DNA from: Bifidobacterium colobi | GTDB lineage: Bacteria > Actinomycetota > Actinomycetes > Actinomycetales > Bifidobacteriaceae | Assembly: GCF_018555455.1 (NCBI RefSeq) | Contig: NZ_JAFEJU010000005.1 | Location: forward strand, 62,001 to 126,000 | DNA length: 64,000 nucleotides | Direction: 5' to 3' | Shown here: one piece after another, positions 1 to 10,388 of the stretch | Position numbering within the stretch: the stretch's first letter is position 1 | Layout: every line of letters starts with the position of its first letter | Program-made: the position numbers and the translations under genes | Notes under the pieces: model-generated | What the model saw: the letters and a program-made list of their open reading frames with translations, nothing else | What the model was told of the DNA's origin: nothing | Database searches by the model: none

Positions 1-2781
<2,781 letters not shown>

Positions 2782-2869
2782 TGGGTTCTCCCTTGATTGA
2801 TTTCGGTGGTTCCGCGTATCAGAATACCGCTTGTCACCCAGCTTCTCCGATTTTTTCGGCCAAATTACG

Positions 2870-2903
2870 AAAAAAGGCCGCTCCCCTAATCGGGAAGCGG
2901 CCT
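2870..2903 (-). terminator. Rho-independent terminator after hpf
   Basis: On the minus strand a GC-rich stem (AGGCCGCT.CCC pairing with GGG.AGCGGCCT, small AT loop) is followed by six T. It lies 34 bases past the hpf stop and before secA, so secA must have its own promoter in the short stretch 2782-2869. Confidence 0.85.
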
Positions 2904-2936
2904 ATGAACTACTCAGTTGTTACTGTATTGCGGTAA

Positions 2937-3599
2937 TCAGTCCTTCTTGACATTCTCCGGAGTGTCGATCTCAAAGACGCCGTAGCTCCAGCCGTGACGG
3001 TGGTAGACGACGGACGGACGACCGGTTTCCTTGTTGACGAACAGGAAGAAGTCATGTCCGATAAGCTCCATCTCGTACAGAGCCTCGTCAATGCTCATCG
3101 GCTCTGCAATGTGCAGCTTACGGCGGATGACAATCGGCGTATCGCCAACCTGGACTTCCACGGATTCGCCTGGGCCAAGGTCGGAAGCGACTGCGGCTGC
3201 CGGGCTGTTGTTCGGCTCCTCCTCGGGCTCTTCGACCTCGGGTTCCGGAGCGGCAACGCCCAAATCGACCGGCACCGGGTTGGTGTAGCCACGACGATGG
3301 TCCTTGCGGCGATCGCGGGTGCGGCGCAGACGAAGCGTCAGCTTGTCGAGCGCCATATCCAGTGCACTGAACTCGTCCGTGCTGGAAGCCTCGGCGCGAA
3401 CCACTGTGCGACCGGCGATAACGGTGATTTCCACGCGCTTGGCGGTATCGGCCTGACGCGGGTTGCCCTCATGGGTCAGCACAATCTGTGCACGCTGAGC
3501 ATCCGGGGCGATAGCGGTCACACGATTCATCTTGGACTCAACAACATCACGGAACCTTTGCTTGATCTGTGTGTGACGTCCGGTAACGACGATTTCCAT
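2937..3599 (-). CDS. hpf: Ribosome hibernation promoting factor, long form
   Basis: This is the long form of HPF, which pairs 70S ribosomes into inactive 100S dimers in stationary phase. The N-terminal S30AE/RaiA domain spans about residues 1-100 (MEIVVTGRHTQIKQRFRDVV...). A Pro/Glu-rich acidic linker covers about 105-150, and the C-terminal dimerisation domain about 155-215 (VRRKLHIAEPMSIDEALYEMELIGHDFFLFVN). The length of 220 residues matches the long class. The start ATG at 3599 has AGGAGG six bases upstream. It is monocistronic: RNase P RNA lies upstream on the same strand and a terminator follows. Pairing with secA is common in actinobacteria. Confidence 0.95.
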   Translation of the reverse strand: MEIVVTGRHTQIKQRFRDVVESKMNRVTAIAPDAQRAQIVLTHEGNPRQADTAKRVEITVIAGRTVVRAEASSTDEFSALDMALDKLTLRLRRTRDRRKDHRRGYTNPVPVDLGVAAPEPEVEEPEEEPNNSPAAAVASDLGPGESVEVQVGDTPIVIRRKLHIAEPMSIDEALYEMELIGHDFFLFVNKETGRPSVVYHRHGWSYGVFEIDTPENVKKD

Positions 3600-3677
3600 G
3601 TTGACCTCCTAATAACTCAAGCGGTGTTACCCGCTATATGTGGTCCAAACGGCATCATCACCGCTTGGGTAAGTTTC

Positions 3678-3683
3678 ATTGTA
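3678..3683 (-). promoter_or_regulatory. Possible -10 element for hpf
   Basis: TACAAT on the minus strand lies about 80 bases before the hpf start, in the 205-base gap after the RNase P RNA. A TTGCCA upstream is 21 bases away, longer than the usual spacing, so only the -10 match is good. Nothing else recognisable was seen in this gap. Confidence 0.3.
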
Positions 3684-3804
3684 GACGAACATTGCGCGAA
3701 TCCTTGGCAACTCGCCCAGCGACTCGCTCAAAGCAATATGTTTCTTCGCTGACTCGATTATGAAACAACCCAACACATACACTGAGTATTTGGAAAGAAG
3801 TTGA

Positions 3805-4176
3805 TTGAGACCTCTTATACCCCGGGTTCTGTCGTCTGTGGCGCGGACGCCGCAGACGGATGGCCATCCATCTCGACCTGACGTTGCCGCCAAGCTCTAG
3901 CAGCCTACCCGATGGCACGGGCGAGCAGCCCTTACCGCCATCTGCTTGGCCTTGCTCCCGATGAGGCTTGCCATGCGGCCTACTGTTACCAGAGGCCCGG
4001 TGGTCTCTTACACCGCCGTTTCACCCTTACCCGCTTACGCAGGCGGTCTGTTCTCTGCTGCGCTATCTCTCAGGTCACCCTGGGCGGACGTTATCCGCCA
4101 TCGTGCTCTATGGAGCCCGGAAGTTCCTCAGCCGTTCCCAATGAAGTTCACGGCCGCGGCCATCAAGAGGTCTCAA
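3805..4176 (-). ncRNA. rnpB: RNase P RNA component (M1 RNA), A-type
   Basis: This is the catalytic RNA that removes 5' leaders from pre-tRNAs. The minus strand shows hallmark conserved segments in order: GAGGAA.CTTCCGGGCTCCATAG near the 5' end (CR-I region), GGGTAAGGGTGAAACGG, TCTGGTAACAG, GGGAGCAAGGCCAA, GGGTAGGCTGCT, and ACGACAGAACCCGGGG near the 3' end. The ends are set by a perfect 12-bp P1 helix: TTGAGACCTCTT at 4165-4176 pairs with AAGAGGTCTCAA at 3805-3816. The size of about 372 nt is normal. Protein-like frames across this segment are spurious. Confidence 0.95.
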
Positions 4177-4183
4177 GCGTGCA

Positions 4184-4213
4184 ATTATACATATGGTGTG
4201 GAGAAGAGTGGAA
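4184..4213 (-). promoter_or_regulatory. Promoter of rnpB
   Basis: A perfect TATAAT -10 (4184-4189) follows a TTCCAC -35-like hexamer (4208-4213) with an 18-base spacer, minus strand. The predicted start of transcription, about 7 bases after the -10, falls on the first base of the P1 helix. Confidence 0.75.
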
Positions 4214-4300
4214 AACCCGAACACATGCATGTGCCGCCCTCGTTCCGAACTAGAGTGCAGCAGCATCCCACGGGAAAACCGGGGAGCAAGTATCAGTTGA

Positions 4301-4981
4301 TTAATTCAGCAGCTCAGCAGCAACCTCCCGCAGAATCGCCGGATTGTGACCTTTGCGTCCTCCAGCCGACCAAAAGCGGCGTTGACGCACTTGGCGCTCC
4401 AAGCCCTCGGTCTTCCGTGCCACCCGTCGCCCCAGCTCCCATGCCGCTTCCTCAAACACACCGTTCTGCTCAGCTTCATCGGTGACTTCGGTTGCCAGCG
4501 CACGATCAACACCTTTACGGGCAAGCTCCATCATGGCACCGCGACGGCCCATCATGCGATTCGCACATATGCGCACTACCGATTCCGCATAGTCATGGTC
4601 GTTAATGAGATGCACTGCAATCAGACGCTGAATAACACCGTCGACTACGTCTTCGGCATAGCCTTTGCCGAGCAGACGGTCATGCAGAGCCCCCGATGAA
4701 CGTGGTGCAGCATCCAGCAATCGCAATGCGGCTTCACGACAGGCATCGACATCACCAGAATCTTCGGCAACCGCATTCCCAGCAGACCGTGAGTTCCACG
4801 TAGGCGTACCGCGCCTACGTGGAACAGCAATAACCGCCTCGCCTTCATGCGCGGAATCATTGGACAAGCTACGAGCAGAGTCCTCAACAACGCCAAAAGA
4901 CGAGTCACCTTCCGCTTCTGGCTCACCAGCAGTCTGCAGCACAACCGGGTTGTGCCGCAGAAACGCTTCGGCACTAATCAC
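4301..4981 (-). CDS. recX: Regulatory protein RecX
   Basis: RecX binds RecA filaments and limits their activity. The RecX core is residues about 80-226 (CREAALRLLDAAPRSSGALHDRLLGKGYAEDVVDGVIQRL, then repeated three-helix units). An N-terminal extension of about 75 residues is acidic and low in conservation, which makes it longer than the usual 150-170 residues. The start is a GTG at 4981, only two bases after the recA stop, with AAGG inside the recA end as a weak ribosome site. The two genes are therefore one transcript and recX translation is probably coupled. It should share the LexA control of recA. Confidence 0.9.
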   Translation of the reverse strand: MISAEAFLRHNPVVLQTAGEPEAEGDSSFGVVEDSARSLSNDSAHEGEAVIAVPRRRGTPTWNSRSAGNAVAEDSGDVDACREAALRLLDAAPRSSGALHDRLLGKGYAEDVVDGVIQRLIAVHLINDHDYAESVVRICANRMMGRRGAMMELARKGVDRALATEVTDEAEQNGVFEEAAWELGRRVARKTEGLERQVRQRRFWSAGGRKGHNPAILREVAAELLN

Positions 4982-4983
4982 GT

Positions 4984-6186
4984 TCAGGCCTTCGCCGGAG
5001 TTTCCTTAGCCGGCGCTGCCTTAGCGGCGCGGGCGGACTTGGCTGCCGCAGCCTTACTATCCTTGGCTGCATCCGCTGCTGCGGCCTCGCTAGCTGCCGC
5101 CGCGGCTGCAGCCTCCTCATCTTCCGCAAACTGGTCGGATGGTGCAATCAGACCGAACTGCGCCTTGACCTTGTTCTCGATTTCCTCGGTGATGGCCGGA
5201 TTGTCCTTGAGGAACTGGCGAACCTTCTCACGGCCTTGGCCGAGCTGATCACCCTCATAGGTGAACCAGGAACCGGACTTCTTGACCACACCGACCTGCT
5301 GAGCCATGTCGATCACCGAACCCTCGCGGGAGATGCCTTCACCGTAGAGCATGTCGAATTCGGCTGACTTGAACGGCGGTGCCATCTTGTTCTTCACCAC
5401 CTTGACACGGGTGCGATTGCCCACAGCCTCGTCACCGTTCTTGATGGTCTGGATACGGCGAATATCCATACGAACCGAAGCATAGAATTTCAGCGCCTTA
5501 CCACCCGTGGTGGTTTCCGGGTTACCGAAGAACACGCCGATCTTTTCACGCAGCTGGTTAATGAAAATCGCAGTGGTGCCTGCTTGGGCGAGCGCGCCGG
5601 TCATCTTGCGCAGCGCCTGGCTCATGAGTCGCGCCTGCAAGCCCACATGACTGTCTCCCATATCGCCGTCGATTTCAGCCTTGGGCACCAAAGCCGCCAC
5701 CGAATCGATGACGATTACGTCCAAGGCACCGGAGCGAATCAGCATATCCGCGATTTCCAACGCCTGTTCGCCGTTATCCGGCTGGGAAACGATCAGCGAA
5801 TCGGTATCCACGCCGAGCTTGCGCGCATATGCCGGGTCGAGCGCGTGTTCGGCGTCGATGTAGGCCGCCACACCGCCTTTCTTTTGGGCGTTGGCCACCA
5901 CATGCAAGGCGAGCGTGGTCTTACCCGAGGATTCAGGACCGTAGATCTCCACGATGCGGCCCTTAGGCAGACCGCCGATGCCCAACGCCATGTCGAGAGC
6001 AAGGGAGCCGGTGGGAATCACCTCAACATTCTGTTCCGGCCTGTCCCCCAGCCTCATAGCCGAGCCTTTGCCGAAGCTTTTCTCGACTTGAGCCAGCGCG
6101 GCATCCAGCGCAGCCTTGCGCTTCGGATCAATCTCGTGTTCGGCCGCACCTGCCGGTTTCTGCGCCGACTTGGTCTCCTGTGCCAT
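4984..6186 (-). CDS. recA: Recombinase RecA
   Basis: RecA is the strand-exchange ATPase for homologous recombination and the co-protease of the SOS response. Walker A GPESSGKT is at residues 83-90, Walker [11 protein letters not shown] near 160, the L1 loop follows, and the L2 region reads [22 protein letters not shown]. The full-length protein is 400 residues; the last 50 form an Ala/Lys-rich tail, longer than in most families. The start ATG at 6186 has AAGGAGAA seven bases upstream. recX follows after two bases. A LexA-type operator lies about 220 bases upstream. Confidence 0.98.
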   Translation of the reverse strand: MAQETKSAQKPAGAAEHEIDPKRKAALDAALAQVEKSFGKGSAMRLGDRPEQNVEVIPTGSLALDMALGIGGLPKGRIVEIYGPESSGKTTLALHVVANAQKKGGVAAYIDAEHALDPAYARKLGVDTDSLIVSQPDNGEQALEIADMLIRSGALDVIVIDSVAALVPKAEIDGDMGDSHVGLQARLMSQALRKMTGALAQAGTTAIFINQLREKIGVFFGNPETTTGGKALKFYASVRMDIRRIQTIKNGDEAVGNRTRVKVVKNKMAPPFKSAEFDMLYGEGISREGSVIDMAQQVGVVKKSGSWFTYEGDQLGQGREKVRQFLKDNPAITEEIENKVKAQFGLIAPSDQFAEDEEAAAAAAASEAAAADAAKDSKAAAAKSARAAKAAPAKETPAKA

Positions 6187-6389
6187 GATCTTCTCCTTAT
6201 CGAAGTCGTGTGCGGTTGGTTACCATCCACCGTATGCAATGGCGACCCAATGCAGCAAGCGCAACCGGCCTTTGTGGTTCCAGCTTGCCGCACACGTCAC
6301 GCGAAAGCCCGAAAACCTTACTGCCGTATGGCTTCACCAGGTGTTTTCGCGCACCGCACACATGTATGTGGCTTCATTCACTGTGGATA

Positions 6390-6395
6390 ACTATA
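6390..6395 (-). promoter_or_regulatory. Candidate recA -10 element (TATAGT)
   Basis: TATAGT on the minus strand, just downstream of the LexA box. A 17-18 base spacer would put the -35 inside the box, the usual layout for LexA repression. The leader to the recA ATG would be about 195 bases. Confidence 0.5.
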
Positions 6396-6405
6396 ACCCA
6401 CTACA

Positions 6406-6419
6406 CGAACATTTGTTCG
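6406..6419. promoter_or_regulatory. LexA (SOS) box upstream of recA
   Basis: The palindrome CGAACATTTGTTCG matches the actinobacterial/Bacillus-type LexA operator (CGAAC-N4-GTTCG). It lies in the DUF3046-recA gap and overlaps the presumed recA -35 position. It predicts DNA-damage induction of recA-recX. LexA itself is not in this window. Confidence 0.85.
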
Positions 6420-6455
6420 AAATTCGCGCGCGACACGCCCATACCGTCTCAACAG

Positions 6456-6689
6456 CTAAGCGGCAGGCAGCGGCGGCGCGTTATGGTCATGCCCCCAACG
6501 CTTGGAATCCGGCACTTCCATGTGATCGCACAGCACATTCCACACCACACGCGGCTCTTCGCCGGCATCCAATGCTTCAAGAACCGTCATGTTCGCCAAT
6601 TTTGGCATACGCTGATCGAGGGCAAGCGAACGCCCGTAGCTGCGGCCGAACACTTCCTCCAGCAATTCCCAAAACTCACGTTCACGCAT
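6456..6689 (-). CDS. DUF3046 family protein
   Basis: A 77-residue protein of the DUF3046 family, which sits next to recA in many actinobacteria; its function is unknown. The conserved core is MREREFWELLEEVFG, then LALDQRMPKLANMTVLEALDAG and VWNVLCDHMEVPD. The start at 6689 is preferred over an upstream ATG at 6806 because the family begins with MREREFW; the extra 39 codons are not family-like. It lies between the clgR-like gene and recA, both on the same strand. Confidence 0.85.
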   Translation of the reverse strand: MREREFWELLEEVFGRSYGRSLALDQRMPKLANMTVLEALDAGEEPRVVWNVLCDHMEVPDSKRWGHDHNAPPLPAA

Positions 6690-6822
6690 ACCCGATAGTG
6701 TGCCACATCCGGCGAACAGGTATCCGCATTCAGCTGCGAACGCATAACAAAGGCGGGCCACGACTTGAAAGTCATATGCCCGCCAAACGTACTGCTCTAT
6801 CAGCAATGAGCGCTGGATGCAA

Positions 6823-7332
6823 TTACTTGTTTACGGAATCCAAATAATCAGCCACCATGCGCAGCATCTGCGCGGTGCTCACGCCCAGAGAATCCGCAAT
6901 CGAACTGAGCAATTCGGAGCTCGCTTCCTTCTGGCCACGCTCAACCTCGGAAAGATATCCCAAAGACACGCCGGCCTTCTCGGACACCTCGCGCAGCGTG
7001 CGACGATCGCGCGTACGCAGGTCGCGCAGCACATGGCCGATTGCCTCACGCAGAGTCACATCATGCTCATCGGATTCGGCAGCCACGCTCTGCACCGTAG
7101 TGCGAGGCTTCACACCGCCCTCTTCTTCCTGCCACATACGCATACGAGCGGCTTCGCGCTCATCCTTGGCTTTCTTTGCAGCCTGAGCCTTAATCACCTG
7201 CTGCTGGGCAAACATTACCGCACGGCGCTGGGCCGGCGTCAGTTCGCGCATGCGCGCCACACCCGGCTGCACGCTCATCGGATTCTTGACGGCAACATCC
7301 ATCTGCTCATTCGCTCGTGTCATCGTTTCCAT
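6823..7332 (-). CDS. clgR: ClgR-like XRE-family transcriptional regulator
   Basis: A helix-turn-helix regulator of the ClgR type, which in actinobacteria activates clp protease and stress genes. The N-terminal 85 residues are charged and helical. The HTH spans about 93-155 ([52 protein letters not shown]), a near-signature match to the family. ATG 7332 has GGAAGGGGG eight bases upstream; the protein is 169 residues. It sits in the conserved order pgsA-cinA-clgR-DUF3046-recA. The 113-base gap before it may carry its own promoter. The target genes cannot be told from this window. Confidence 0.85.
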   Translation of the reverse strand: METMTRANEQMDVAVKNPMSVQPGVARMRELTPAQRRAVMFAQQQVIKAQAAKKAKDEREAARMRMWQEEEGGVKPRTTVQSVAAESDEHDVTLREAIGHVLRDLRTRDRRTLREVSEKAGVSLGYLSEVERGQKEASSELLSSIADSLGVSTAQMLRMVADYLDSVNK

Positions 7333-7445
7333 CGCCGTAGCCCCCTTCCAGGCCTATTCAGTGTTTCCATAAGGTTCAACACCACATGCCCCCGGTTTTA
7401 TTCCTGAAAAGTTGCTGTAAATAGACTCAAGTTTTACTGATGCGA

Positions 7446-8018
7446 CTATTGCAGCAATCCGTTCAAGTGCTTCAGCACGTTGAACACCGTCTGTAATCGC
7501 ACCGATTCACGGGTGCCGGAGAGGCGCAGCTCCACGGCTTCGATACGCGGGTTCACGCCGGATGCGGACGTAGCTCCGCCCGCAAGCTCTGCTGGGATGC
7601 TGAATCCGATGTACACCAATCCCGCCGGTTTGTCGCCATCTGGGCCGGGGCCGGCCACACCCGTGGTGGAAAGGCCGATGATTCGCTCGCCATACTCCGG
7701 CTGTGCGTATAGCTTCGCCGTTGCCGCAGCCATCTGCCGCGCCACCTCGGGATGCACGGCACCTTCACGCTCCAACAAGTCATGATCAACGCCCAATATG
7801 GACGCCTTGGCTTTGATGTCGTAGGTGACGGCCGAGCCGAGGAACACATGCGAAGCCCCCGGAATACGCACGAAAGCATCCGCAAGCAGTCCGCCGGTCA
7901 GCGATTCGGCGCACGCGATTTTCGCGCTATGTGCCTCGCAAGTCTTCAGAATCCGCACAGCTGCATCATCACAGGCTAGGCGCAGTTGACGCTCGTCCAT
8001 AGTACTCACCGTTCCCAT
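7446..8018 (-). CDS. cinA: CinA C-terminal domain protein (nicotinamide-nucleotide amidohydrolase type)
   Basis: It corresponds to the stand-alone C-terminal CinA domain (PncC), which deamidates nicotinamide mononucleotide to nicotinate mononucleotide. Conserved stretches are KIACAESLTGGLLADAFVRIPGAS, GSAVTYDIKAK, GAVHPEVARQMA and GLSTTGVAGPGPDGDKPAGLVYIG. The ATG at 8018 is chosen because AGAGAGGA lies eight bases before it and the extra 40 codons upstream are unlike the family. The protein is 190 residues. The N-terminal MoaB-like domain of long CinA is absent, as is usual in actinobacteria. It precedes the clgR-like gene. Confidence 0.88.
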   Translation of the reverse strand: MGTVSTMDERQLRLACDDAAVRILKTCEAHSAKIACAESLTGGLLADAFVRIPGASHVFLGSAVTYDIKAKASILGVDHDLLEREGAVHPEVARQMAAATAKLYAQPEYGERIIGLSTTGVAGPGPDGDKPAGLVYIGFSIPAELAGGATSASGVNPRIEAVELRLSGTRESVRLQTVFNVLKHLNGLLQ

Positions 8019-8112
8019 AGCAACAATCCTCTCTGGGCACACACCCAGCAGTACTTCATCTCGCATAATCAGCTTGCGCACGCATAAGCTCCTGCATACA
8101 CTAGCCGCTACG

Positions 8113-8143
8113 AAAATGGGATGCAGCCTAAGCCGCATCCCAT
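8113..8143 (-). terminator. Hairpin after pgsA, probable terminator
   Basis: Perfect 9-bp stem ATGGGATGC/GCATCCCAT (8116-8124 with 8135-8143) followed on the minus strand by TTTT. It separates pgsA from cinA. Confidence 0.65.
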
Positions 8144-8175
8144 CCCACGTTTCCTATATGACCCGAGGCATCGAT

Positions 8176-8853
8176 TTACTTCTCAGCCTTCTTCGGCGCC
8201 ACAAACGTGTTGTACAGGTACACACCACCGGAGTAGAGGCAGAGCACCAATGCCACGTAAATAATCGTGTACGTCAGGAAGTAGTAGGCGGTGAGCCACA
8301 GGGGCGTGGTGGCGCTCGTCTCAAACGTCCACATCGGCAGCAGCAGCATGGACAGGCCAACGCACTGGAACACGGTCTTCAACTTGCCGGGCCATGCGGC
8401 GGCGATCACCTTGCCGCCCGGGCGCTCCATGACGAAGAAGCGCATCACGGTGATGCCGATCTCGCGAATCAGAAACAGAATGGTGACCCACCAGCCGAGT
8501 TCGCCGAACACGGAGCAGACAATCATGGCGCCACAGGTCAGCAGCTTGTCTGCAATCGGGTCCATGAGCTTGCCCATTTCGGTGACCTGATTGTATTTAC
8601 GAGCCATCCAGCCGTCGATTTTATCGGTGGATGCGGCGATGATGAACAGCACTGCTGCGACCCAGCGCAGCGTGGTGTTGTCCGCCCCCCATTCGCCGGC
8701 CATGACATCCAGTACCAGGAAGATGATCACCAGTACGATGCGCGAATATGTGACCAGATTCGGCGGCGCATTCCATCCGTCAAAAATCGATGCCTTAGCT
8801 TTGGCTTCAGCTTCAACCTGCTTACCCGTTGATTCACTACTCATACCGCTCAC
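8176..8853 (-). CDS. pgsA: CDP-diacylglycerol-glycerol-3-phosphate 3-phosphatidyltransferase
   Basis: A membrane enzyme that joins CDP-diacylglycerol and glycerol-3-phosphate, the first committed step to phosphatidylglycerol and cardiolipin. The CDP-alcohol phosphatidyltransferase signature D-G-x2-A-R-x8-G-x3-D-x3-D is complete (DGWMARKYNQVTEMGKLMDPIAD, about residues 74-96). Several hydrophobic segments follow. It is 225 residues from a GTG at 8853; an ATG three codons in (8844) is also possible, and GGGGG upstream does not decide between them. It heads the pgsA-cinA-clgR-recA cluster and is divergent from sbcD. Confidence 0.92.
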   Translation of the reverse strand: MSGMSSESTGKQVEAEAKAKASIFDGWNAPPNLVTYSRIVLVIIFLVLDVMAGEWGADNTTLRWVAAVLFIIAASTDKIDGWMARKYNQVTEMGKLMDPIADKLLTCGAMIVCSVFGELGWWVTILFLIREIGITVMRFFVMERPGGKVIAAAWPGKLKTVFQCVGLSMLLLPMWTFETSATTPLWLTAYYFLTYTIIYVALVLCLYSGGVYLYNTFVAPKKAEK

Positions 8854-9050
8854 GTTACCCCCATAGTTCTACCTTGGGTAATCGCGGGCTGATTATCCGG
8901 TTAGTATTGCGTGACTCTTAGCCGAAAAAGCACTGAGGGAAAATTTTTACCCACCTTGATTTTCGCCCTTAGAATGCAAACAACACAGACAACGGAACAC
9001 AGCGGCAACCGCACGAATACATGCGACTGTCGCTCAAACAAGGAGGCGGC

Positions 9051-10388
9051 ATGAGAGTACTGCATACATCCGATTGGCATATCGGGCGCCGGTTCAAGGG
9101 CGTGAGTTTGCTGGAATATCAGCGCAATGCTTTGGCATGGTTGATTGAGCTGATTCAACGCGAGCATGTTGAGGTACTGTGTGTGGCCGGCGATGTTTAT
9201 GATCTGTCCATGCCGTCGAGCGACGCGGTGCGACTGTTCAATGAGATGTTCGCGCAGCTTGGCCATGTGAAGGTAGACGGTAAACCATTGGAAATCATCA
9301 TGACTCCGGGCAATCATGATTCCGCTGTAAGGCTCGGCGCCGGCGCTGCACTGATGCAGCCGAATATCCATATGCGCTGTGAAATCGATGGTATTGCCGA
9401 GCCGGTGCTGATTGAACGCGGCAACGAACGATTGGCCGTGTACGCACTGCCGTATCTCGACCCGGATGCTGCGCGCTCCCAGTTGCAAGGCATGCTGGAT
9501 GAGCATGACATCGATTACCATATTCCTCGCTCTCATGAGGGCATGATGAGGGCGGCGCTGGAGCTGATTACCCGCGATATTGCGCAGCAACGAACTCGAT
9601 GCCCACAGTTGACTGCACTGTTGATGGCTCATGCGTTCGTCAGTGGTGCGCAGTCCTGCGATTCCGAACGCGCAATCACCGTGGGCGGTCTGGATAGTGT
9701 GCCTGCCGAACTGTTCTCGCATTCCGGTCTGGATTATCTGGCGCTGGGACACTTGCATCGTCCGCAGCGGGTTTCGATTCCTGAATTACCCGTGGAACAG
9801 TCCACGTTTGCGCTTGATCGCACGCCTCAGGCTCGGTACAGCGGTTCGCTGCTCGCCTATTCGTTCTCCGAAAGTCTTGATCCGCCACAGGTGGGCAACG
9901 GGAAAAGTGTGGTGCTGTTCGAGGCGACGGATGCTGGAGTAAGCGGTTTCGACACAGTGACGGTTGATTCCAAAGAACCGCCGTTCGCACAGTTGGAGGG
10001 CACGCTGGAGGAGATTCAAGGCAATGCGGCAGAGCACCGCAATGATTGGGTGTCGGTCAACGTGCATGTGAGCGAGTTCCCGCAAGGGCTGTACCAGAAA
10101 ATTGATAGCTGGTATCCACATGCGTTGGAGAAAAACGTGATCTATGACCGCACGCCAGGCAACGAGCGCAGCACCACCATCGATTTGCGCAACGTGACCT
10201 CTGAAGCGGAAGTACTCAATCGATTCGTGCTGGATCGGCTCAACCGCGAACCGGATAAGGCGGAGCAACGAGTACTGCAGTCCACGATTGAACGAGTGCG
10301 CAAACAGTATGCGGAATATGCCGGCGGCAATGCTGTCGGTGCACATGATGAAACGATGACCGATAGTGATGAAGGAGTGTTGCGATGA
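9051..10388 (+). CDS. sbcD: Exonuclease SbcCD, nuclease subunit D
   Basis: The Mre11-like Mn-dependent nuclease subunit of SbcCD, which opens DNA hairpins and trims double-strand ends. Metallophosphoesterase motifs occur in order: TSDWHIGR (residues 6-13), GDVYD, PGNHDS, HAF and LGHLHRPQ. The start ATG 9051 follows AAGGAGG at the right spacing; an in-frame ATG at 9021 has no such site. It is 445 residues. The stop overlaps the sbcC start by four bases (ATGA), so the two are translationally coupled. Confidence 0.95.
   Translation: MRVLHTSDWHIGRRFKGVSLLEYQRNALAWLIELIQREHVEVLCVAGDVYDLSMPSSDAVRLFNEMFAQLGHVKVDGKPLEIIMTPGNHDSAVRLGAGAALMQPNIHMRCEIDGIAEPVLIERGNERLAVYALPYLDPDAARSQLQGMLDEHDIDYHIPRSHEGMMRAALELITRDIAQQRTRCPQLTALLMAHAFVSGAQSCDSERAITVGGLDSVPAELFSHSGLDYLALGHLHRPQRVSIPELPVEQSTFALDRTPQARYSGSLLAYSFSESLDPPQVGNGKSVVLFEATDAGVSGFDTVTVDSKEPPFAQLEGTLEEIQGNAAEHRNDWVSVNVHVSEFPQGLYQKIDSWYPHALEKNVIYDRTPGNERSTTIDLRNVTSEAEVLNRFVLDRLNREPDKAEQRVLQSTIERVRKQYAEYAGGNAVGAHDETMTDSDEGVLR

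Noticed and set aside
3627..4485. Several small open frames across 3.6-4.5 kb
   Set aside because: They overlap the RNase P RNA and recX; conserved RNA segments and the P1 helix explain the sequence.
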